Positions 8,501-18,788 of a stretch of 19,479 nucleotides of DNA are shown in pieces (positions within the stretch are counted from its first letter, which is position 1; each line of letters opens with the position of its first letter). The translations under genes were made by a program, and so were the position numbers. Under the pieces are notes generated by a model. That model worked only from the letters and a program-made list of their open reading frames with translations, searched no databases and was not told where the DNA came from. The DNA lies in the NCBI GenBank assembly GCA_002373755.1, contig DFJU01000135.1, forward strand, positions 1 through 19,479. Reading direction: 5' to 3'. Source of the DNA: Bacteroidales bacterium UBA3663. GTDB lineage: Bacteria > Bacteroidota > Bacteroidia > Bacteroidales > UBA3663.

Positions 8501-9093
8501 ATATACTGGTCGGTGTTCCACTGGAAGGTGTTGAAGTCGTTGTAGATCAGGATGGCGTTCGGCCAACGCTCGTAGGCCAGCTCGAATGCCTTGATGATCC
8601 AGTCGTAGCCCGTCTCGCCGGCACCGCCAAGTGCCTCGCTGATGTAGTGCGTGTCGGGCTGATGACCTTCGACGGCCTCGTTGACCACATCGATCAAGGC
8701 GAGGTTCGGATAGTGCTTCTTGACGGCATCCATCCACTTCACGATAGCCGCGTAGCGTTCATCGGCCGACAGGTTCTTGAGCCAGGCGGGGAACTGCGCG
8801 CCCCACACGAGCGTGTGGAACTTGAAGGGGAACGAGTGCTGGTTCGCGTAGTTGTAGAGACGGTCGCTGCCGCTCCAGTTGTAGCTGCCGCGTGTGCCTT
8901 CGACCGATGCCCACTTCGATTCGTTTTCGCCCGTAATCTGGTTCCACAGCGTGTAGTACTTCTCTGCGCCGTAGTCAACCTGATAGGACGTTGAGATGTT
9001 GCCGAGGAACTTGTCGGGGTTCGACGACAGCTGCGCCTGCGTGACAGTCAGGCACGACAGGGCGCACAATGTTGTCAAAATTCTTCTTTTCAT
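5581..9093 (-). CDS. Multimodular xylanase: GH10 - Ig-like - CBM6 - CE6 (SASA) - Ig-like - unassigned domain - T9SS-like tail
   Basis: 1170 residues. The start MKRRILTTLCALSCLTVTQAQ at 9093 gives a signal peptide cut near A20|Q21; an earlier in-frame ATG (9189) lies inside the GH115 gene. GH10 (about 22-330): acid/base E139 in DVVNEA and nucleophile E248 in ITEYD; the active-site strand reads HTLVWGAQFPAW, with Gly where many GH10s have His. An Ig-like segment spans about 340-445. CBM6 (about 447-600) shows IQFENFDRGGEGYTFHD and SVGEWLEYTV. CE6/SASA (about 606-860): S617 in FGQSNMEG and D835/H838 in DAWHFSAAGY, but HQGESN is replaced by HQGCSN. A second Ig-like domain (about 880-965) and an unassigned beta-rich module (966-1122) follow. 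The end (about 1142-1170), DLLGR...RGLVVRGGKVVLMK, resembles a type IX secretion sorting domain. Predicted role: endo-beta-1,4-xylanase coupled to xylan deacetylation, outside the cytoplasm and possibly at the cell surface. Among the most GC-rich genes of the cluster. Confidence 0.9.
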   Translation of the reverse strand: MKRRILTTLCALSCLTVTQAQLSSNPDKFLGNISTSYQVDYGAEKYYTLWNQITGENESKWASVEGTRGSYNWSGSDRLYNYANQHSFPFKFHTLVWGAQFPAWLKNLSADERYAAIVKWMDAVKKHYPNLALIDVVNEAVEGHQPDTHYISEALGGAGETGYDWIIKAFELAYERWPNAILIYNDFNTFQWNTDQYIDIVRTLRDAGAPIDAYGCQSHDLTGCSAATLKASMNKIQNALKMPMYITEYDIGESDDTKQLNDYKAQFPLLWEADYCAGVTLWGYIYGHTWTTDGNSGLIREGKDASGKTVYTDRPAMTWLREYMASDAAKSAKSPFPGMKKEASLYVKPSAIRVTKGQPVAIRVRAALRTKTIQSVSLYANGVLVGEQSAADGTPSDNTTAFDFEYTPAAKGKYSLRAVLTDTDGTTYERLSSITAFNERKPYRDVTLPGTIQFENFDRGGEGYTFHDSDATNSGSTSYRTDGEGVDIVTGNGGYAIGYTSVGEWLEYTVNIAEGGIYSYEAVASCGNSDGGGFTLSLMDGSNATTLCNVAVPQTDNGTWSTYKTIKGGIAIPLEAGKYTLRATITKANCNLDKITLRHVDANADPNFHIYLCFGQSNMEGNAQWEAVDADVDARFQMLATTSFDSPKRTLGEWYTANCPIVSPAGKLGMADYFGRTMVAAMPSDVRIGVVAVAMGGSPIEMFDKDQYAKKLADNPNEWWATLSKRYYGGNPYGRLVEMARLAQQSGVIKGILLHQGCSNCGDPNWPAEVKKIYNDLLSDLGLVADDVPLFAGETERADMGGGCSSHNTVVAQLPSVIPTAHVVSSSGIPGNGVDAWHFSAAGYRTFGKRYAISALRAMGREPLADADYAMPATLADFFTLTSLDGETQQVRAGVSQQVCVWGTFADGHREELSADATFTSDDFQIAPDGTLKATREGSGTVTARYVDFIGHEHTAQFTVEAVASGVGQRFTAITQLTGGQPFAIVNEAVGKAFYGSGNQNLGFADFITAFDPAVKGYLFKLEKASGANNYLLRLIQPDGTPYTIWGNPGYLNSQVVTGNCSFILGLNNQNGQDLANGAVWTINYVSGKGFTMRNVGTGKYLSTNDAAKSSSPTYFTFCTVGTSGGTSAIETLTADAPCGDSELRDLLGRCAGDASRGLVVRGGKVVLMK

Positions 9094-9149
9094 AAGCGAT
9101 TCTTTATTTTCATCATATCCAATTTGTCCGACGGAACGGAACAGTCCGC

Positions 9150-11660
9150 TCATTTCGGCAACTTTACATTCAACGACATTCCGCCACAACCAAAATAACT
9201 GTACCTCGTATCATCGGGATTGACAACTATCTGTTCCACAACGATTTCGGGGTCAATCATAATGATTTTTAACGTGTGCTTGCCTGCCGAAATGTCATCG
9301 AAACCAACCTCCAACCAACGCATATTGTCGAAAACTTCGTCGCGGCGTGGTAGTCGCCTGCCGTTCTTATAACCGCTGAGCAATAGGTGGTTGGTCTGTG
9401 GCAGAGGCTTCAAAACCTTAGAACGAGCAATGTTTTGCGGCGTGTATTCTTGGAATATGTCGTTGAAACCTTGACGAGCATCAATTACCCGAACTGTCTG
9501 ATTGTCAATCTGTACACCAATGCGCAAACCTCGCTCAGGATAGATGTCCTGCGTGGGAAGGATGCCGATGGCTATTCTGCCGTTTTGCACGATGTCGATT
9601 TCATATTCCATTTTTGCACCGCTGTTTTCTGCCATCACGTCCTTTGCGCCCATACAACCCTCACCGCGACCAAGGTCGGGAAGAAAAATCCATCCGTCGT
9701 CCTTGCGCGTGTATTTGTACGACGGAATCGAATATTCCTTGCTGTCGGACGAGGGACTGAGACTATTGAACACCTTGAAACCGAGCGTCATAGGATTGAC
9801 ATTATTGTCAGGAATCGACCATTTTGTGTAGCCGATATGGTTGTCTTGCATAATGCCGCGCCATTTGCCGCCCGCAAGTTGATTGTTGTAATAATCAGAA
9901 AGACGCTTGTCCTTTTCCATCAAGTAATTGATTGTAAGGCTGTCGCCGATGGTTGCGCAATTATAAATCTGAGCCACTCCCGCACCCGCAACTGCCGGAT
10001 AATAAACCAATTGGAAGAAAGCGTCCTGCATTTCGGCAGGAATCCGCTCCTTCAACGCTTCGCAGCGCACCACAAGTTGCTGCCAAAGACTGCCGGTTTT
10101 GAGCATTTCTTCATAATTAAAAATGCCCGGATACTGCACTTCGGGTTTGCGCCAAAGGTTGTATTTGGTGTATTTTGCAATGATGTCGGCGGTCTCGGCG
10201 GCAAAATCTTCGCCAAAGACTCTCTTCGTAAACTCCTCTAAATAAGCCTGTTCGTCGCCGGGATTGATGGCGTCGGGATTCCAAGCATAATGCATAATGA
10301 AATCAATAGGCACTTCCTTGGGTTTGAGGTCGCCAACGTTGATAATCCAAATCCTGTCGATGCCGCTGGCGTATGCAAGGTGCAGTTGTTCGCGGAGTTT
10401 TGGAATAGTGGTGGTATTAATCCAACGGTCGTTCCACGGGCCACCGTTCATATCTATGTGATAATATAGCCCTAAGCCACCCTTGCGTTTGCGTTCAAAG
10501 TCGCGCCCCTTGCGGCGGATGTAGCCCCAATTGTTGTCGCAAAAAAGCAATGTAACATCGTCGGGCACAGTCATTCCCGCGTCGTAATAACGCTGCACCT
10601 CGGTAAAAATAGCCCACAACTGCGGCACGGCATCGGGTTTGCCGTAAATGTCCTTGATGATTTTTCGCTGAGCGTCAACGACTTTGCGCAAAGTGTTGAT
10701 ATTTTCGGCATCGTCGCCCTTGCCCATTGCCACATCGCCGTCGCCACGCATTCCGATTGTAACAATGTTGTCGTAATTCTTGTTGCGCAACATTCCCTCG
10801 CGGAAAAATTGTTCTATGTTATCCTTGTTGGTGGAATAGTCCCACGCGCCGATTTTGTCCTTGCGGCGGAGATATTCCTGATGGCTGCGCATCATTGGTT
10901 CGTGGTGCGAGGTGCCCATCACAATACCATATTCGTCGGCAAGGCGCGGACTTTCGGGGTCGTCTTCGTTGAAAGCCGTCGCCCACATTGCCGGCCATAA
11001 GTAATTGGCTTTGAGACGCAAAAGCAATTCAAACATCTTGGCGTATGCCTTAGAATTGACTCCGCCAAAATTGTTGGTACACCATCCGCCAAACGAAGGC
11101 CACTCGTCGTTGATAAAAATGCCACGGTACTTTACCTTTGGCGACGGCTGAACAATGCGTCCGCCGTCGTAATATACTTCATCACAATGTTTTACGGGAA
11201 CATCTGCCCACCAATACCACGGCGATACTCCAATGCGTTGGCTGATTTCGTAAATGCCGTAGATAGTGCCGCGCTTGTCGCTGCCCGCGATTACGAGGTT
11301 GCCGTCCACGATGTCAATCAGATACGACTCCCACTGTCCGCGCACCTTGCTGACGTCGATTTTTTTCTGTTTTACAAGTCGGTCAATTACAGTGCTTTTG
11401 CCAATTGTTCCGGCGATAATCACAGGCGCATTGCCGTCAGACAAGTCATAATTGTTTATAACTTTTGACGCCACGCCCGACACCTTTCTAATGTCGTCGC
11501 CGAGGTCGTTGGCGGCACGTATTACGCCCTTCCAATCGTTGTCGGACACCACAATCTGAGCCGCCCTGCCGTCCTTAACAATGCAAAAACGAACGCTCTG
11601 CGCCCACGACAAGCAGGTCGAAATCAACAATACCCAAAGGAATGAATAGAACTTCTTCAT
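9150..11660 (-). CDS. GH115 xylan alpha-1,2-(4-O-methyl)glucuronidase
   Basis: 836 residues, full length for the family. The signal peptide MKKFYSFLWVLLISTCLSWA is cut before Q21. An N-terminal alpha/beta domain (about 22-170) is followed by the catalytic domain (about 175-490) carrying the typical GH115 blocks KYRGIFINDEWPSFGGW (176-192), LKANYLWPAMWATAFNEDDP (216-235), GTSHHEPMMR (249-258) and TIGMRGDGDVAMG (301-313). A helical part (about 490-600) and a C-terminal beta-sandwich (about 640-836) complete the usual layout. The enzyme removes glucuronic or 4-O-methylglucuronic acid from xylan and acts on internal residues of long chains. It lies 12 bp after the GH43 gene and 56 bp before the GH10 gene. 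Its base composition is more AT-rich than the GH10 and esterase genes downstream. Confidence 0.95.
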   Translation of the reverse strand: MKKFYSFLWVLLISTCLSWAQSVRFCIVKDGRAAQIVVSDNDWKGVIRAANDLGDDIRKVSGVASKVINNYDLSDGNAPVIIAGTIGKSTVIDRLVKQKKIDVSKVRGQWESYLIDIVDGNLVIAGSDKRGTIYGIYEISQRIGVSPWYWWADVPVKHCDEVYYDGGRIVQPSPKVKYRGIFINDEWPSFGGWCTNNFGGVNSKAYAKMFELLLRLKANYLWPAMWATAFNEDDPESPRLADEYGIVMGTSHHEPMMRSHQEYLRRKDKIGAWDYSTNKDNIEQFFREGMLRNKNYDNIVTIGMRGDGDVAMGKGDDAENINTLRKVVDAQRKIIKDIYGKPDAVPQLWAIFTEVQRYYDAGMTVPDDVTLLFCDNNWGYIRRKGRDFERKRKGGLGLYYHIDMNGGPWNDRWINTTTIPKLREQLHLAYASGIDRIWIINVGDLKPKEVPIDFIMHYAWNPDAINPGDEQAYLEEFTKRVFGEDFAAETADIIAKYTKYNLWRKPEVQYPGIFNYEEMLKTGSLWQQLVVRCEALKERIPAEMQDAFFQLVYYPAVAGAGVAQIYNCATIGDSLTINYLMEKDKRLSDYYNNQLAGGKWRGIMQDNHIGYTKWSIPDNNVNPMTLGFKVFNSLSPSSDSKEYSIPSYKYTRKDDGWIFLPDLGRGEGCMGAKDVMAENSGAKMEYEIDIVQNGRIAIGILPTQDIYPERGLRIGVQIDNQTVRVIDARQGFNDIFQEYTPQNIARSKVLKPLPQTNHLLLSGYKNGRRLPRRDEVFDNMRWLEVGFDDISAGKHTLKIIMIDPEIVVEQIVVNPDDTRYSYFGCGGMSLNVKLPK

Positions 11661-11672
11661 AAGACGAACGAT

Positions 11673-13175
11673 TTATTTTTCAAACTGCCACCAGTCTAAC
11701 CGCACTTCGCCATCGACAGCCTCGAAGCAGAAATAGAGGTCGTGCACGCCTTTAGCTCCTTTCACCTTGGCCTCGAACGCCTTGTAGGCATCCAGCGAAC
11801 CGGTGCTGCCCACCATCGTCGTAGCGATGACTGTGCCGTCGGCCGAATCGAGACGCACCGTGATCTTGACGCTGCCCGTGCCCGATGCCGTGATGCAGAA
11901 CTTCTTGGCTCCTTTGCCGAAATCGACGCCACGCAATTGTATGTATTCGCCGTTGTTGATGTCGTAAACGTACATGTTGCGTTTGCCTGTCGATGATGGC
12001 ATATCGGCAATTACGCCGGTGTTTTTGATGCCCATCTTAGCCGTTTTCAGTCCGTAGCCCCAAGCCATTGTCTCGGCTTCAGTGCGCTTGTAGGGATTGA
12101 GCCATTGGAGCTGCGTCATCGGCTTATGGTCGAGCCAATATGGCGATTCGGGAATTGTTCCGTCGGCATTGTAGGTAAACTCAACAGCCGAAACGCTGCG
12201 GCGCTCGTGATGCTCGTATGTGTCGAGATGCATAAGGTCGTAATTCTGGCCGAAGAGGTAGGAATGGCCTTTATAATCGACAATGCCGGGGTGATTGCCA
12301 CGGTCGCGATTGGTGGGCGCCATCAGATAATTCTGATATTTCCATGGTCCCATAGGCGAATCGCTCATCGCGTAGCCCAAGCCTTCGGGACAGCAGGTCG
12401 AGGCGTAGCCCATGTAATAGTGTCCGCCGCGTTTGTAGAACCACGGGCCTTCTTGATAGTGTTTCACTGCCCAATTCTTTTTTTCTTCATCGGATATGCG
12501 GAGGTTGATTTTCGAACCTTCATCTTTCACTGGGCGCATTACGCCGTCTTGCGGATTGAGCACGTAGATGTCGCCCTCGGTCGAAATCATATCTTCGTTG
12601 AGCTTGATGCAATAGGTGTACGGATTGCCCCAATACATGTAGGCTTGTCCGTCGTCGTCGATGAAAACCGTGGGGTCGATGTCTTCCCAATGCTCACGCT
12701 GCCAGACGAGCGGCTCGCCAAGCGGGTCTTTGAAAGGTCCGTAAGGCGAGTCGGCTACCAAAACGCCAATACCATGTCCGTGCAAAGGTGCATAGAGGTA
12801 GAATTTGCCGTTGCGCTCAATGGTCTGAATAGCCCATGCACCATTTTCTCGACTGCGCCAGCTGAACTCTTTGAGCGACGCAACAGCACCATGTTCTGTC
12901 CAGTTGACCATGTCGGTGGTGCTCCACAGAAGCCAATCGTACATAAAGAATCCAGCCGAATTTTTCTCATTTTCATCTGGAATATCTTCGGGCGATGCAT
13001 CATGCGATGTGTAAAGAAAAAGCGTATTGCCCACTCTCAATGGCGAAGGATCGGCGGTGTACTTAGTCTGGAATAGCGGCATATTGACCTTATGATGGTC
13101 GAGGCACGGCTCTTTCACCTGCGCCACGAGTGTCGTTGTGGCCAATGCCAACAGGATGGAAATTGATGTTTTCAT
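11673..13175 (-). CDS. GH43 arabinofuranosidase/xylosidase with C-terminal CBM6
   Basis: 500 residues with signal peptide MKTSISILLALATTTLVA cut before Q19. The GH43 five-bladed propeller (about 35-345) has all three catalytic acids: D42 (YTADPSPL, base), D167 (EDIDPTVFIDDDGQAY, pKa modulator) and E242 (YQEGPWFYKRGGHYYMGY, acid). A CBM6-like beta-sandwich follows (about 363-500: RTEAETMAWGYGLKT near its start and DLYFCFEA...VRLDWWQFEK at its end). The layout is typical of arabinoxylan arabinofuranohydrolases and related xylosidases. Arabinofuranose removal is likely, but the subfamily cannot be fixed by eye. It is the first gene after the 495-bp structured gap, and a small hairpin lies about 19 bp before its start. 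Confidence 0.92.
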   Translation of the reverse strand: MKTSISILLALATTTLVAQVKEPCLDHHKVNMPLFQTKYTADPSPLRVGNTLFLYTSHDASPEDIPDENEKNSAGFFMYDWLLWSTTDMVNWTEHGAVASLKEFSWRSRENGAWAIQTIERNGKFYLYAPLHGHGIGVLVADSPYGPFKDPLGEPLVWQREHWEDIDPTVFIDDDGQAYMYWGNPYTYCIKLNEDMISTEGDIYVLNPQDGVMRPVKDEGSKINLRISDEEKKNWAVKHYQEGPWFYKRGGHYYMGYASTCCPEGLGYAMSDSPMGPWKYQNYLMAPTNRDRGNHPGIVDYKGHSYLFGQNYDLMHLDTYEHHERRSVSAVEFTYNADGTIPESPYWLDHKPMTQLQWLNPYKRTEAETMAWGYGLKTAKMGIKNTGVIADMPSSTGKRNMYVYDINNGEYIQLRGVDFGKGAKKFCITASGTGSVKITVRLDSADGTVIATTMVGSTGSLDAYKAFEAKVKGAKGVHDLYFCFEAVDGEVRLDWWQFEK

Positions 13176-13193
13176 TTCAAATAAGGTTTTGAA

Positions 13194-13211
13194 CCCCTCC
13201 CGAAGGAGGTG
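13194..13211 (-). repeat. Small TTCG-loop hairpin upstream of the GH43 start codon
   Basis: In transcript orientation CCTCC-TTCG-GGAGG forms a 5-bp stem closed by C-G around a TTCG tetraloop, an unusually stable loop type in RNA. It ends about 19 nt before the GH43 ATG. Its flank GGTTTTGAACCCCTCCC closely matches the flank of the hairpin before the esterase gene (5533-5549), so the two appear to be relatives. No terminator U-tract follows. Confidence 0.5.
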
Positions 13212-13244
13212 GAAGGAATATTACTTTTGGTTATTCAATGTTCA

Positions 13245-13642
13245 TTTTTTCTTGACTGCAAGAAAAAACGAACCAAAAAAGAACTGGCCGCTTAAAGCAC
13301 CTCGCTGAAAACCGCGTAGCTGCGCGGGACGCTTTCCCAACTCGCTTCGCTCGGACAAGGGAAGCGTTCTCCCCACTTCACTACGCGATTTTCCGGGCGC
13401 TCGTTGCTTGATGCGGCGGAAAAGTTACTATCGGTGTCACCGAAATGGCACGATACGGCGGAGGGGGAACGGCCATAGTGAAGCAATCTGAAAGCGAAAA
13501 TGTGAGAATCACGCAGCTGTAAGCCTTGTTTGAGCGAAGCGAGTTCGGCTTACAAGCAAGTGAGGCCACATTTTTGCAGGGTGCGAAACGTAAGGCCTTG
13601 ACTTTTCTTCCACCCTTCTTTGGGTCAAGCCAAAGAAGGGTG
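13245..13642. repeat. Structured intergenic element, about 400 bp, nested inverted repeats
   Basis: It fills most of the 495-bp gap between the CE6-GH97 and GH43 genes. The left end is a perfect 10-bp hairpin TTTTTTCTTG-ACTG-CAAGAAAAAA (13245-13268). The right end is a perfect 13-bp hairpin CACCCTTCTTTGG-GTCAAG-CCAAAGAAGGGTG (13611-13642). Between them GAAAACCGCGTAG (13307-13319) pairs with CTACGCGATTTTC (13381-13393), 12 of 13, enclosing a second imperfect stem (GGGACGCTTTCCC with GGGAAGCGTTCTCCC). TGTAAGCC (13518-13525) pairs with GGCTTACA (13547-13554). CTCGCTTCGCTC near 13341 recurs inverted near 13531. A 106-codon minus-strand frame crosses it but has no domain or signal. It could be an interspersed mobile-type repeat, a structured RNA leader, or both; it carries no transposase. 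Confidence 0.7.
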
Positions 13643-13670
13643 CGCCCTCCGCGTAGGAGTTCAACAAGAA

Positions 13671-16403
<2,733 letters not shown>

Positions 16404-18788
16404 TTATAGTTTAATTTTTACTGTTTTACCCTTATAGTCAACGGTTTTCTCTGCCGCACCATTTTTCCGGCACAGCGACAGACGATATGTATGCACCGCC
16501 TTCATGTTACCGCCGTCGGGCGCGATGGTCAGGCGTTGTGCCTTTTCGTCCCAAGTGATGAGCGTTCGGGCGTAGTTGCCATTCTCAAAATCGAAACTCT
16601 CGCCGTCGTCTTCGTAGAGTACGAAATAAGCATTATCGCCGGCAAATATTTCTATTTCACGAAGTTCTTCCGAAATCTTTCTCACCACAATACTACCACC
16701 CTTGGCAAAGGTTGGAATGTCGGCATCATCTATTTGAGTTTCAACAGTTTGACCGCCATCATAATATTTATAATTTTCAGCGACAGAATACCAACCAGCC
16801 TTATTTTCAGGCAGATAAGTTTTCCAAGTTGTAACATTAGGTTCTGTAACAGGGCTAACAAGCAGCGACTTGCCGAACATGAATTCGTAATTCTGCGCCA
16901 GAGCCTTGGCATCGTTGCAGAAATCGAACACCAGCGGGCGCATCAGCGTTGAGCCATTGAAAGCCACGTCGGTTGCATTGGAATAGATATAGGGCAAAAG
17001 TTGCTTACGACGTTCGATACATTTTTTGATGGTCGCTTTTGCTTCATCGCCATAATTCCAAGGTTCGGTGTTGCTCATGTAGCCATGAACGCGCATAAGT
17101 GGCAGATATACAGAAAGTTCCACCCAACGAAGCATTCGCTTGATATAATCTTGATTGGTATATTGATCGTTGGGGCGGAAAAAACCACCAGCATCGTATG
17201 TCCACCACGGCACGCCAGCAGCCTGCAAACCCAATCCGCCTGTAATCTGACGGCGAAGAGTCTCCCAGTCGTTGCCAACATCGCCGCTCCAAAGTGCTGA
17301 GCCATAACGCTGTATACCGAGGAATCCGCTACGAGTGAGAATCATCGGACGTTTCTGCGAATTGTCCTTTCTGAGACCTTCGTAAACCGTTTTATTTACA
17401 AGCATCGGATAGACATTGCGCACGCGGTTGCCCTCGATAGTGCCATTGCCGACAAGGCGATTTTCGAGGTCGTCGTTTTCGGGTTCGGTAGCATCTTGCC
17501 ACCACGCGTCGATGCCAAGAGGCAACAGTTTTTTGCTGAAATTATCCCAATATGCAGCCGCAGCTCGAGGATTGAAAAAGTCGATCCAATCGGTGTTCGG
17601 AATGTAGAAACCGTTGTTGTTCATCTCTTTGCCAACAGCCGAATTCTTGTCGATTTTCGACCAGACAGAGAGCATCATCTTTACATTTTTAGAATGAAGA
17701 TAATCGGTAAGTGCCTTTGGGTTAGGATAATTATCGGCATCGAAAACCATTGAGTTCCAGCCATTTTTGCCCCAATATTGCCAATCTTGCACAATCACGT
17801 CGAGTGGGATATTTTCGGAAATGAACCTGTCGGTAGTCTCCTGAATCTCTTTTTGCGAATGGAAACGCTCGCGACAATGTATGTAGCCCAACGCCCACGA
17901 TGGCATCAACGGTGCTTGACCAGTAAGTTTGCGATAAGTGGCAATTATTTCGTCGGGAGTACCTTTGATTATGGTATAATCCACTGCATCAGACGGATAC
18001 GACAAAAATGAAGTTTCATTTTTTACCTTGCCATACCAAAGCGTAGGACGGTCGCGCTCGGTGAGTTCGGCCGTGAGTTTGTGAGTTCCCTTTTTGAGGG
18101 ATACGATTTTCGAAGCAGTTGGCGGCAACCAAACATTCTGCATTTCGATGACAGGCACACCATCAATAGTGAGGTTGTGGCGACGAGCCATCTTCTGCCC
18201 CACATCGAGCAGAAGGGCATAATCGCCATCTTCGCCGAGAGTAATTTCAGCTTCAAAAATGTTCTTTTGGCGAGTCTCTTTTTTGCCGCCTTCGGTGGAA
18301 GTGACATCAACCGTTTCGGTTCCGCCAGAAAGCGTTTTGGTGAGTTGAACACAGTTTTCGGGCAAGTTGAATTCGGTTTTCGCGTAGTTATTCCAAATGA
18401 TGCCGTAGCCCTTGTTGGAGATTAGCACAGGAACTGAAATCTGCGTATTGACCTGCGTCAGTCGGCGGGGAAGTCCGGCCACATTGTTGTAGCCATCTTG
18501 GAACTGCCCCAAGCCGAACAGAAATTCGCCATCGGCATTTGGAAAACGCAAAATAGCCGTGTCGCCACTCAAACTATGCTCAAAATCAGTAAAATCAATA
18601 GCTTGACATACTTCCGCATGATTCGCGTCTTTATCTTCAACATAAATCCAATCTGGGAGCGAGCTCTGCTCCGAATTGGAATAACGAACACGCACAGCAT
18701 TGTCGCTCAGAGTTTTAACATAAAACTTTTGGGCTTGCAATGCCGTGGCAACCACTGAAAGCAACAGTAAAAAGAAGCTCTTTTTCAT
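16404..18788 (-). CDS. GH31 alpha-xylosidase-like glycosidase with PA14-like insert
   Basis: 794 residues; signal peptide MKKSFFLLLLSVVATALQA cut before Q20. The N-terminal GH31 beta-sandwich (to about 165, with FLFGLGQFQDGYNN) is interrupted by a PA14-like module (about 170-245: IFEAEITLGEDGDYALLLD...NVWLPPTASKIVSLKKGTHKL). The barrel carries nucleophile D432 in GIDAWWQDATEPE and probable acid/base D503 in WSGDVGNDW. WW-x-DATEPE and a PA14 insert are features of the Bacteroidetes/Cellvibrio alpha-xylosidase group. In this xylan setting it would remove an alpha-linked xylose (or related sugar) cap from side chains; a xyloglucan role is the alternative. Its ATG overlaps the stop of the upstream GH97 gene by one base (TAATG), implying translational coupling. 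AT-rich compared with the GH10 end of the cluster. Confidence 0.9.
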   Translation of the reverse strand: MKKSFFLLLLSVVATALQAQKFYVKTLSDNAVRVRYSNSEQSSLPDWIYVEDKDANHAEVCQAIDFTDFEHSLSGDTAILRFPNADGEFLFGLGQFQDGYNNVAGLPRRLTQVNTQISVPVLISNKGYGIIWNNYAKTEFNLPENCVQLTKTLSGGTETVDVTSTEGGKKETRQKNIFEAEITLGEDGDYALLLDVGQKMARRHNLTIDGVPVIEMQNVWLPPTASKIVSLKKGTHKLTAELTERDRPTLWYGKVKNETSFLSYPSDAVDYTIIKGTPDEIIATYRKLTGQAPLMPSWALGYIHCRERFHSQKEIQETTDRFISENIPLDVIVQDWQYWGKNGWNSMVFDADNYPNPKALTDYLHSKNVKMMLSVWSKIDKNSAVGKEMNNNGFYIPNTDWIDFFNPRAAAAYWDNFSKKLLPLGIDAWWQDATEPENDDLENRLVGNGTIEGNRVRNVYPMLVNKTVYEGLRKDNSQKRPMILTRSGFLGIQRYGSALWSGDVGNDWETLRRQITGGLGLQAAGVPWWTYDAGGFFRPNDQYTNQDYIKRMLRWVELSVYLPLMRVHGYMSNTEPWNYGDEAKATIKKCIERRKQLLPYIYSNATDVAFNGSTLMRPLVFDFCNDAKALAQNYEFMFGKSLLVSPVTEPNVTTWKTYLPENKAGWYSVAENYKYYDGGQTVETQIDDADIPTFAKGGSIVVRKISEELREIEIFAGDNAYFVLYEDDGESFDFENGNYARTLITWDEKAQRLTIAPDGGNMKAVHTYRLSLCRKNGAAEKTVDYKGKTVKIKL

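Noticed and set aside
9094..9189. Upstream in-frame start for the GH10 protein
   Set aside because: It would overlap the GH115 coding sequence and bury the clear signal peptide that starts at 9093.
12105..13076. 323-codon plus-strand open frame opposite the GH43 gene
   Set aside because: It is antisense to a gene with intact GH43 catalytic residues and shows no recognisable protein features.
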